A DNA stretch of 64,000 bases. It comes from Gamarada debralockiae. Taxonomy: Eukaryota > Ascomycota > Leotiomycetes > Helotiales > Hyphodiscaceae. The notes under the pieces were generated by a model. It ran no database searches. It saw only the letters and a list, made by a program, of their open reading frames with translations, and had not been told where the DNA came from. Position numbers and translations under genes: made by a program. Shown piece after piece: positions 36,479-46,953 of this stretch. The stretch spans positions 79,299 through 143,298 of the forward strand of contig NXFV01000430.1 in NCBI GenBank assembly GCA_002803225.1, written 5' to 3'. Each line of letters begins with the position of its first letter. Position 1 is the first letter of the stretch.

Positions 36479-36851
36479 TATAGTTAATCACCACCTATAA
36501 GAATTTGCTTTAGCTTTGGGGAATGAAAGGTTCCCATGGTGTTTCGCCTTATTCTTTTAAGATACCTCACCCTATCTCAGATCACTTCATACTTAAATGT
36601 AGCTACCTTGTGACCTTTGCTTACTCTAGCAGGACCCGCTACCAGAGACCCGCAGCACTACATGTTCAGCTTGAGACTCTACAGGTCTTATAGGCACCGA
36701 TACCGCAAGTTGATCATCTGCTTGAGAGACGCCCCGGGATTCGATATACAGCAGCTGAAACCCACTTTTAGCCACCCAAGACCGCTTTTAGGGATAATTT
36801 GACTTTGGTACTCTTGCCGAAGACGAGCTCCAGCTTACTTGAATCTCTAAG

Positions 36852-37841
36852 ATGCCTTTCTCCCTTATAACAGTGGCAGAGAGGTTCGGATTATGCGGGT
36901 CCTGGAAACGTTTTATTATAGATATTATCGAGTATCCTCGCTAAGCAAATATCCACATCTTTACCAACGACATCCGGAATCTAGCCGGGAAGCTGTCGCA
37001 TTCCAATCCTTTTTCATTCGAGTTGCTCGAATATAAAGGATTTATAAAATACACTCAGACTCCGAACTCCCAATATACGGCTTTCTCTCTAGTCCTAAGG
37101 ATACCGGACCAGTTCTCAGATCCCGGGAACCTTCGCAGCGAACTTCTCGAATTAAATCCAAACTATTTTCTCTCCGATGGCATTGCCGTGCCAACGGGCT
37201 AGCTAAGGCTATAACCTATGTCTCTGCATCCGGATTTATCCACAAAACATACGCCGTAGACAATCTTGTTCTTCAAGCCTCCAGACTCCCTTGACATAAG
37301 CGTCATCACCCTTGCAGGTTTCGAGAACTTCCGCACGGCGGAGGGTCGGACACTACGCTATAGTAATGATGTATGGGGGAAAATTCTCTACCAGCATCTG
37401 ACGCCAACAGGATCAACATCCTAAAGATGATTGCCTTCTACGATACGACATCTACAGTGCTTGCTTGAACTTGGACTATAAGAATCGTTTATTGGCAATG
37501 GCCAGTACCAAGGAAATCCCCTGCGTTCGCGCCTTCTTGAACCGAGGGCCGAAGCACAGCATTCACCGGCGACGAAAGATTCCTTGCTCTGCTTGGCACG
37601 GTACTTGTTTCCCATCCGCATGAGAACGAAATATGCTAGGGTAGTGGAGACGTGTTTGACTTGCCTCGATGAGGATAATACCGATTTGGAGACGAGAGTG
37701 AGTTCCTTGATGAGGATAGTGTCCACGTCGGTGTCAGATATCAAGAAGGCACTCCATCACCCGAGAAAACATAAACGGGATATGCTGACGTTTGTAGGCC
37801 ATAATGCAACTGAACAGCATATCCGTCTGATCCGTACATAG
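36852..37841 (+). pseudogene. HeLo-associated kinase-like protein, decayed fragment
   Basis: Pieces of a fungal kinase-like protein follow in order but in several frames. In one frame read NDIRNLAGKLSHSNPFSFEL, IPDQFSDPGNLRSELLELN; then LAKAITYVSASGFIHKTYAV, GFENFRTAEGRTLRYSNDVW, a DIYS stretch near 37450, and KYARVVETCLTCLDEDNTDL. From memory this set (catalytic-loop-like FVHKNxRPE, then FRxAxGRTLR and VVxTCLTCLDxDN) is found in ascomycete proteins that combine an N-terminal HeLo (prion-inhibition) domain with a kinase-like domain and that are linked to heterokaryon incompatibility. Here the loop reads IHKTYAVDN, frames change at least near 37200, 37300, 37420 and 37690, and no start or HeLo part is seen, so it is a relic. 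The region 36480-36850 upstream holds nothing recognisable. Confidence 0.6.
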
Positions 37842-37980
37842 CGGGTGGATTCTTGATGACGAAACGGCGCCCTAGCTCTTCTCTTTCCAAACCCCCGCTC
37901 AGCTCATCGACTAGCAAACATTTTCCAACTGATTTGCAACTCGCTGCTGTACTCAGCCTCGTTAGGCTCTGATCAACTAG

Positions 37981-38040
37981 CTCACCCATTGCTCATCGGA
38001 ACTCACCCAGCACTCACCCGGCACTCACCCACTACTCACC
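37981..38040. repeat. CTCACCC short tandem repeats
   Basis: Five copies of CTCACC(C), four of them as ACTCACC at spacings of about 10 bp (38001, 38012, 38023, 38034), with slight drift between copies. Confidence 0.7.
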
Positions 38041-39392
38041 TAGTGTTTTCCCACTACCCACCCCCCTCTGCTCCACCTACCACCTGTTCGCCTTAGTGTT
38101 CTCCGCCGAATATCATCCCAAGCTGGCAAGCATCGTCGTCGCCAAGATCGCACTTGCCGCTGCTCCTCCCGCTATAGGGATTCATTCAGCGGACTCAAAC
38201 TTCCATTCGCTTCAATAGAAAGAGAGTGCAAAATCCCAATAGAGTCCGCACTGATGCCCGAGCGATACAGCACATCGCGGCTCTCATCAAGCGTAAGCCA
38301 TGAAGGAGCAGGCGTACAAGCTTTGGTTGAAGCTATTGCGTCCAGGTTATACACTGCGGAAGGGACGTGTGTGAGTTGGAGGGTCGTGACTGCTTCTCAA
38401 TAGGAGGCCGCGAAGACATTGGCTGGAAGCATTTCGATTGCTTCAATCCAGTGTGCAAAAGGAAGGGAATTGGTGGGCTAGGGAATTAAGGAAAATTGAC
38501 GATAAAGAGGATAGAGTCCCATACTTATGAATTTTGAAAATTAGAGAGCAACGGAGCTCGGAGATGGGGCTGACGACCACTGTTGCGAATCGCAACATGC
38601 ACCGTAACTACGGAACTACGAGCTTCTCTCCAACTATTGTGTTTCTTCTATGATGAATCTTCACAGCCCTGTCGAAGGATCACTCATGACTACGGGAGAT
38701 GCGGAAGTAATTTCTGTTGTTATTTTGATCGTTGGAAAGATGCGTCTGTGATTGACCCCACTCGTCCTTACTCGTGGAACCATAAAGCCCACCGAGGACT
38801 TTCCCCGCCACCGCAGTGCCGTAACAGGCAGGCTGGAGGCTCAAACAGCCTAATGACAAAGGGGGCTTGCTTACTTACCTTGCTCGCAACTTGCATACCA
38901 TTTAGCCCAAAGGCATTCTTTGATTCGTTCTTCATTCCATGCAACTAATGTACAAGCAAAGCGGCCCTCCGCTCGAAGCAAGTCTCTTTCCGCCCGAGAC
39001 AAGACTAAGAAACTCCATCGCGATGTATTTTCTAATGGTACAGAAGTACATATCCGCCTCATCCACCCGCTGAATGAGTACCAGACGCAGGCTCCAGATA
39101 CAGCCAGGAAAGTCGCTGAATCCTTCGCACGCATACGCCCATGCCATGTATGCCGCCAATCCATAGACTACAGAGAAAGGAAATATTTCGATGTGGAAGA
39201 GTTCGGGTATGATGGTCTCTTCAAACGCCTGTCCATGCAACAAATGAAATGTATGTCCTCGTAGAAGTACGACTGTCTAATGAGTCGATTTTGTTGGGCT
39301 GGCCCAAGAGAAGAGTATTGTGTTGGGTGTCGAATGCGGGCGCGGAAAGTGATTCGATAGGATAAAGGGTATCGAGGGCGTAAGGAGGGGTA
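38041..39392. other. Intergenic with unassigned minus-strand coding-like fragment
   Basis: On the minus strand between about 38450 and 38172 a protein-like stretch can be read (VLYRSGISADSIGILHSLSI), ending in a stop at 38172 and interrupted by a stop near 38400. I do not recognise it; it may be a further gene relic. The remainder up to the next gene holds no clear feature. Confidence 0.35.
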
Positions 39393-42300
39393 TCAGCGCT
39401 CTTCGTGTAGGTACGTGCATTTAGCACCTTTCGCGCATTTCCCCTCAAGCCAGAATCTGCAAGGCTTCTTCTTCCCCTTGTATTCGCCATTCGCGTCGAA
39501 AGGTCCATCATTGCCGTAACCACCATCCCAATGTTTCATATCATAACCGCGGTCCTTGGTGCTGGAGTTCGGCTTGTTATGGCCCTGCTTCTTTCTGGGG
39601 CGCGCATTCTCCTTCTCCCGTTCGCCGTCCCATCGCTGCTGCTGGTCCCGATCATCGTAGTCCCGATCTTGTCCATTTCCACTTGACCAGCCATTGTAAT
39701 CGTACTGTTGATGAGAGGGCGCGATGCCGTTGCCAGAAAGATAAGCTTGGACTTGAGTCATGTCGGGAACATGTGGCAGCATGTTCGGCGGTGGAGGTGG
39801 TGGGAAGGGGTTTACGATCATGGGAGGCATCGGCATCGGTTGGTGGGTCTGCTGAGGGGGCATTGGCGGTGGTTGGAACTGAGCAGCCTGCAGCTGAGCA
39901 ATCTGAGCATCAGCATCCCTCTTCTCCTTCTCAGCTTTGTCCTTCTTGTAACCATCCCACCATATTGCTCTCTGTTCTGGATTCGTCATCCAATCCGGTG
40001 GTTCGGTAGGTGGAAATGGTTTGCCTCTCAAAGAATTGACAATGCTTTGAATGTTCTCCCAAGCAGCAGCATCTATGACAGGAATGGGTGTATTTGTTGG
40101 GTGCATAGTATTCGGTTGGTTTGAAAGTTGTCGTGTAGGCACGTCAAGATGCTGGAGAACAGTGTTGACGTTGGTGGAGGAAGATGAAGGTGTAGGCTGA
40201 CCAAATCCACGAGCTTGATTCTCTTGTGTGTTCATAAGCTTGCGTTGCTGCAACATTTGAGACGCGTATTCTGGACCGTAATGGTGAAGTTCCTCGAGTC
40301 GCTGAACCACCCACGGTTCGCTAGGTCCCTTCAGTTGTCGCTCTTGCTGAAGGCTTCCAGTATCTCCAGATGGTGGCTCTTTTGGCGTCGGCGGTATATC
40401 TTTCGGGTCGGTATAGACAACCATGAGCTCCAAAGCCTCACGTCGTTCTTGTGCTTGTTGTTCGGGAGTGGTGACAGTTTTCTCGCCACCTCTGGTCGCG
40501 TAAGTGGGTCCGAACATAGTGGCCTTGTCAAGGTCGCTGAAGTCGATTCTGACGAGATTAGGATAAGGACGTTCCTCGAAATTGACATCTTCAGGATCGT
40601 AATCATCGTCTTCAGCTTCCATAGCTGAGTCCATTGTTTCTGAGACACGCTGCTTGTGCATCATACCCTCAGATCGCTCGTCATGCGCATCCCTCAACAT
40701 ATCATCTTGCCGACCCTCGTCCTCAGCCTGCTCGTGCTTGAACAGTCGTATCTCTTCAAGATCCGGTCCTTCCTTGAACTTGACCCTCAAGTGCCGTCTG
40801 CTTTCTTTCCGTTCGCGGCGCTTCTTCTCCTCTGGTGTCTCCGGCGGAAGAGGCTTTGCTTCTGGAGCTTTGGGTGGTTTGACCGGCTCAGCAATCTGTG
40901 CTAATAGTGCTCCTAACTTGGATTCGGTAGGAGGAGAAGGCTCACGCTTCTTTGGTGCTGGTTTAGGAGCAGGTTTCGAAGAAATACCGAGCAAGTTGTT
41001 TGCTAGGAGATTGGTAGGCCGCTTCGGTGGGATTGGCTTCGACGATGATGAGGGCGTACCGGCGACGTCAGATGCGAACTTCTTGCTTGGTTTGCTGCTG
41101 GCGCCGTCTCCGTCGTGTGGTCTCTTTGCGGGGTTGGAGTTGGAAGCGGCTTTCACAGATTCAGCATTTCTTTGTTTTGACTGCTCAATCTTGTCACGAG
41201 GGTTCTTCGTATCTTCAGCTTGTTGGGCTTCCTTCTTGGCCTTCGCAGCTTTCTCCTTAGCCTCGATGGTGTTGGCAAGAATGGTTGTGATATCCTTCTT
41301 GGTTTCGTCATCCCCCTTCTTATTCCAACGCTTCGTAATGCTGTCAAACTTGAGTTTCTTCAGTAAGGCATCAGACATATTTTGAAACTTGGCAAGTAAG
41401 CTAAAGACCGCCTTAGGCAGTTTACCCAAGAAATCCTCTGTCTTGATGCACTCAATCAAAGTTGTTGTTAGACCATTAACCAGCTTCTGATGGCTTCCCA
41501 AGTTCTCTACTATTGCAGGATAACCAAGGGTATTAGCAGCGTTGATAGTTTGGTACAACGACTCCAGCAGAACTCGACGAGCTCTCTTCAGTCGATCAAC
41601 TTCTGCCGGACGAGAGGCAGCTTCTTCGGTTTGAGTTGAATTTGTCTTGAGCTGAACTCGAAGAGCGCTGACGAAGTTTCCGTATTCCTCGATGGCGCCT
41701 TTGACAACATCTGCATTTGGATTCGAATTTGGATCCTTCCAGATGATACCTATTGCATCCCATCCTGCCGCATCTGCAACATCTGTTGGGCGCGTCAAAG
41801 TGCGAACCTGGAAAGGGGTAAGTAATTGCATTTTATGGTAGATGTCACTTGTGAAAACGCATGCCGTGAGATGTTGTAAACAAAATGTCGGTAGATAAGA
41901 CTTCGCGGATCACGGCATCACAGGAAAGTGAATTGAGTAGACCATGGAAGGTGATGGAAAGCTTACCTCGCTAATGTCCTTGACCGGCATATCCTCGTCT
42001 TCTTCGTACTCTGACTCCTCTTCTGAACTGGACTCCTCTTCAGAAGAGCTCGTCTCAGTTGGCGTTGAGGGTGATTTTACAGAACCGCTATCATCACCCC
42101 GTAAATTGGCTAATTTATCATGTACCAGTTTGGGTCCTTGACTTGTTCCTCTGTATTTGCTTATTGCAGGTTTTGGTTCTTTGGGTGTTTTGACTTTGAT
42201 CTTCTTGGTAGATATTCGGGCTGGTGTTGATGTACCTAAGCGAGACGATGTCAGATGGGAGATAACAAACGGCAACTCGCCACCTAGATCTGTAAACAAA

Positions 42301-43260
42301 GAAGAAATAAGCCTTACCGGACATATCCAGGCCAGGCACAAGCTCTTTGCCACTCCTCGATTTGCGGGGATGGTATTTCGGAAGGGTATCTGGCAAGTTG
42401 TCAGTGAGCTACAATGCAGGACAAAGGACCTTTCAAGGGATCTGGTACTGACTCTTCAAGCCCGGTGCTACTTGGATAGGTGTATCCTCCCATGATAGGA
42501 ACGGTGCAAACTCGAAGCGGGGACGGGACGATGGGTTCTTCACAGCATGTAGCTCAGGGTGAGTGATCCGGACAACATTCTGGGCGGCTTCGGCCTTGAC
42601 TGGTTGAGCACGAGGAGCAGTAGTAGGGACACTCGAGGAGTCATCGGGTCCACCAAATCTCTTCAAGTTTTGCTTTGATTCAGGATCTGAGGAGCCGCTG
42701 GGTAATGCAGGATACCGAACTGGGGCTTCTATGTTCTGCATGTTGCCATTTTGCGTATTGTTGAAGTATATTGGATCTTGTGGTCGACGGTCGAAGTCAC
42801 TGGCGGGTTGCTGAAAGGCAGCATTCGATATCCCACGATTTACTGGGGGTTGGGTGGAAGCCATCTGGAATTGAAGAGATTGAGGAGCGATTGTGTTGTT
42901 GTCGGATCCATGAAGACCAAAGGAGAAGGAGCTTTCGGCAGGGTATGCGGTTGAACTCTGTAAGGAAGGATCGAGATTGTATGATGTTGGACCGAAAACA
43001 TCCGAGGGTCTTGCATGTTGATATTGAGATTGGGTTACATATGGGGAGTTTGTATATGATACCGGAGGATATGATGGTTGTTGGAGATCGTAGTGGTCGA
43101 ATGAAGGTTGGGTTGAATATGGTGGTGCAAATGAACCCTGCGCTGCATGGGGTTGTTGATATGTGTAATGTTCGGTCGACGTGGGCCAACCGCTACTATT
43201 CATGAGATCGTCATAGCTAACATCCTCCTGGAGATAGCCATGACTATTATTTCCCTCCAT
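39393..43260 (-). CDS. PNUTS/Ppn1-like PP1 regulatory subunit with CCCH zinc finger
   Basis: Four exons (43260-42453, 42389-42318, 42235-41967, 41807-39393) give 1187 aa; introns are 63, 82 and 159 nt. Phases agree at each join, merging two large open frames into one gene. Residues 1-270 are Gln/Pro/Tyr-rich. An acidic Ser/Glu tract (SSSEEESSSEEESEYEEDED) precedes a helical TFIIS N-terminal (LW)-like domain at about 385-560 (TLIECIKTEDFLGKL, AVFSLLAKFQNMSDALLKKL). A PP1-docking RVxF motif is seen as HLRVKFKEGPDLEEIRLF. The C-terminus is a CCCH finger: PCRFWLEGKCAKGAKCTYLH. This order (LW domain, RVxF, late CCCH finger) matches metazoan PNUTS and fission yeast Ppn1, which bring PP1 to the cleavage and polyadenylation machinery in transcription termination. 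Assignment by architecture is good, orthology is inferred. Confidence 0.75.
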
Positions 43261-44364
43261 TTCGTCTCGATGTTCAAAATGTTGTTGTCACGTGATTGAA
43301 TCGATGTGGAGAAGTGAGATTCGGGAGACGGGGGGGTGTTTGGAGTTAAAGAGTGGTTCGGATTATCGAGGAGATTTGAGGCCGTATGATTGGATGGCTA
43401 AACGACAAAATTGAATCAGCATTTGACTGACCACAGATTCCCTGTTTCCCGCCTCCGGGCGCAATAATCGAGAACCAAGGAGAATATCGCCTCCCGTAGG
43501 TACGGACGGGCCTGGCAGCGTCTGGGGGGTTGGGGGATTTTGAGAACACCACGTTTTGATAACCCGCAGCAACGGTTTTGACGGTATTGTGAAGCTGCAG
43601 AAGCGCAGATGCCACAGGGCCCGACGATACCAAGCGACACAGCCAAAAGCAAGCAAGCCGGGAAGCAGCACACGATCAACCCAAGAACACCGTATCGCAG
43701 CAGTGCGCGACCTTTCTCGATCCTCCTCTCTGACTGCTTGTAATACGAGCGCAACTTAAATCGTACGTGGCCTGGACTGGTAGCATTACCCGGCCCCTCC
43801 AAAATGCAAAAGCAGAAGCGCAAGCTTATGTCTAGGCAATTCGGAAGGTGTTTCTTGGGCTGCAGCACTTTTGAGGTGGCGTTGTTCTCTTTGTTGTGAC
43901 GATAATTTTTCGCCTTCAGGTGCGATCAAGAAGTTAAGGTGTCACCGTACCCTTTCTAAAATGAATGGCGAGCTCTTTCATGAGCAGCCCTCTTAAACCG
44001 AGTCACTTTGTTCAGTTCATTTGTACGATCATTTGTATCTGTTAAGAGTCGTGGCCATGATGAGCCGAAGAGGATGGTGAGAAGTGAATGATGGGGATGA
44101 AGGGAGTGAGGTTGGAGAAGGAAAAGAAATGGTTTGCGGTCCACGAAGGTCGTTCACAATTCCGGTGGTAGCGCACTAACGCTAGCCCCTTTGGGAGTTT
44201 TCGCGCCACAGCTTCCCGTTGAATTGAACTGTGATGTATCAACTCAGGCAATGCCGATCTGTCCTGAATATAAAAAATCACCAATAAATACAAGCTGTTC
44301 AAACTGCAGTTGATTCATGATACAGCATTTGCAGTTCGGCTGAATTACAGCCTTCAACGCAATC
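43261..44364. other. Divergent intergenic region
   Basis: Between the PNUTS-like start (minus) and SLY1 start (plus). A 150-codon minus-strand open frame at 43416-43868 has one hydrophobic stretch but no recognisable domain and was not called. Confidence 0.4.
43288..43297. promoter_or_regulatory. CACGTG box close to the PNUTS-like start
   Basis: TCACGTGATT lies 28 bp upstream of the PNUTS-like ATG. It is the same 10-mer as the right arm of the inverted repeat at 14172-14181 and a typical bHLH (Cbf1-like) site. Confidence 0.45.
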
Positions 44365-46766
44365 ATGGCAGCATCAACCCACAATTCTCTGCGAGACCGT
44401 CAAATCAGTATATACAAACAGCTCTTCCTCAGCGCCGCAAAGCTAATAGCTGAATTTAGGATCGATCGAGCGCATGCTAAATCTAAATCATGATTCAGAT
44501 GAATCTACCAATGGCCACAGCGACCAAAACACGAGCAACGGTCTGGCAGTCCCAACAGCTCCAATCTTGAACTCGGACGGAGACCCAATATGGAAAGTTC
44601 TGGTCTTTGATGACTTGGGACGAGATGTTATAAGCAGTGTCCTGAGAGTAAATGATCTGCGGACATGGGGAGTTACAATGCATATGTAAGTTCCAAGAGA
44701 TCGGAGCGTTGAGAGGAGGGGCAGCTTCGAACAAATTGCTGATCAAGGTCAGGCACATAGCATCTGCGAGACACCCTATCCCCGACGTACCTGTTCTGTA
44801 TTTGGTTGAACCTACGGCATTGAACCTACAAACCATCACCTCCGACCTTTCTAGAGGCCTCTACTCCCCAGCATACATCAATTTCCTGTCCTCGATACCT
44901 CGGCCCTTACTCGAAGACTTCGCAAGACAAACGGCTGAAGCTGGCACCTCGGAGAGCATCGCACAATTCTACGACCAATACCTAAATTTCATCGTTGGGG
45001 AACCAGACTTGTTCAGTCTAGGAATGAGAAAGGAGAACACATATTGGGCTTTGAACAGTGCGAGGACGAAGGATGAGGAATTAGACCATGTAATAGACAG
45101 AATTGTCAGTGGACTCTTTAGCGTTATGGTCACAATGGGTATGGACATCTTCACGAATAAGGGATTTTGCTAACTTTGTCAGGCGTCATGCCAATCATCC
45201 GCTGCCCCAAAGGAGCTGCTGCGGAAATGATATCAGCGAAACTTGACCGAAAGCTGCGGGATCACATCTTAAATTCGAAAGACAACCTCTTCTCTGCGTC
45301 GAGCAATAGACCTTCAACTGCAAGCGGAACTCCTTCATCACGACCAGTGCTCATAATTCTGGACCGAAATGTCGATCTCATCCCAATGCTATCACATTCC
45401 TGGACATATCAGTCGCTTGTTCACGATGTTTTGAATATGAAGCTTAACCGAATCACAGTCGAGACACCCATTGACGAGAACGCTCCAGCGAAGGGCACAA
45501 CGAAAAAGGCATATGACCTAACGTCAAATGACTTCTTCTGGGCCAAGAATGCTGGCGTGCCATTCCCACAAGTCGCGGAAGACATTGACGCGGAGTTGAT
45601 GCGATACAAAGATGACGCGAATGAGATTACAAAGAAGACCGGAGCCTCCTCGATAGAAGATCTCCAAAACGACACCAGCGCATCTGCACAACATTTGAAA
45701 GCTGCCATTACCCTCTTACCCGAGCTACGAGAACGAAAGGCAGTGCTGGATATGCACATGAACATCTTGGCGGGTTTGCTGACGGGCATCAAGAAGCGCC
45801 AGCTGGACAACTACTTCCAAATGGAGGAAAACATCATGAAGCAGACGACGGCACAAATGCTTGAGGTCCTGAACGATCAAGACAAAGGCAACAACCCCCT
45901 GGACAAGTTACGACTGTTCATAATCTGGTTCCTAAGCACTGAGCAAAACGTCTCAAGACAAGATTTAGAGAAGTTTGAGGAATCGCTGAAAGCTGCTGGA
46001 GCAGACACTACCTCTCTCGCCTATGTCAAGCAGTAAGTTTCCTCCCTTTGCACGTCTACGTTAAACCCCAGAAATTTGCCCTTCATAACCCCCTCAAAAG
46101 TCCCACTTCTAACGAACATGCAGAGTCCGCGCAACAACACGCATGACAATGATGACCACGGCACCCACCCAAACGCCCGCGCAAGCCTCAGCATCAACCG
46201 AGCTCTTCCGCGGCTTCTCCTCTATCTCCTCCCGACTAACTTCCTCTCTCAAAGAATCCGGCGTAGGCGCCAACTTCGAGAACCTAATCTCGGGCGTCAA
46301 GAACTTCTTACCAGCAAACCGCGATCTCACCGTCACGAAAATCTGCGAATCGATCATGGACCCCGCTGGGGCCTCCTCATCCGCAATAGCAAAAACGGAG
46401 AATTATTTATATTTTGATCCGAGGAGCGCGAATGCGAGAGGTACGATGCCCCCCCCGTCTGTGGCGAGGAAGGGCGAGAGTATGCCGGGTGGGCTGGGGG
46501 GATTGGGTAGTGCGGGACCGGGAACTGGAGCTACGTTTGGACAGCGTAGGCAGGGCTTTAGTGAGGCTATTGTGTTTACGGTTGGAGGGGGTAGTATGGA
46601 TGAGTATGGGAATTTGCAGGAGTGGGCTAAGCGGACTGGGGTTGGTGGGAGTGGTGCTGAGAAGGGAGCTGGTAGGAGGAGAGTGGTGTATGGGAGTACG
46701 GAGTTGATTAATGCGGAGGAGTTCTTGAAGCTTGAGTTTGAGAAGCTGGGTGCTGAACTCGCATGA
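44365..46766 (+). CDS. SLY1: Sec1/Munc18-family protein Sly1
   Basis: Five exons (44365-44407, 44460-44685, 44753-45138, 45183-46032, 46124-46766) give 715 aa. The first exon is 43 nt and joins to give [17 protein letters not shown], the conserved start of Sly1. Other marks are [74 protein letters not shown] (SM-family domain 2 motif) and the late [14 protein letters not shown]. Sly1 binds the syntaxin Sed5 and drives SNARE assembly in ER-Golgi transport. A Gly/Pro/Ser-rich insert near residues 600-635 ([19 protein letters not shown]) is typical of filamentous fungi. Splice phases all fit; intron 4 is the longest at 91 nt. Confidence 0.95.
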
Positions 46767-46953
46767 TCACAGCATCATAGGTACAGATGGAGAACTAGCA
46801 TAGAGCCTGGAAAGAAGGGTATATCTTCTTTCTAGGACCTAGGTATCCAATCGATTCTTCCCAGACATTTCAGAGAAACTACACAAACAAAAAAGTAAAT
46901 CGACCCACCAATTGATGGGGAAAAAAAGGCTCAATATGATCAACACATGCGCA
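46767..46953. other. Short convergent gap
   Basis: SLY1 and the chitin synthase gene converge here with 187 bp between stop codons, which must contain both 3' ends. Confidence 0.6.

Noticed and set aside
38172..38354. 61-codon minus-strand fragment as a real gene
   Set aside because: Protein-like but has a stop just upstream and no start or partner exon; mentioned only as an unassigned fragment.
43416..43868. 150-codon minus-strand open frame with a hydrophobic stretch
   Set aside because: No recognisable family, composition like non-coding sequence, no splice or homology support.
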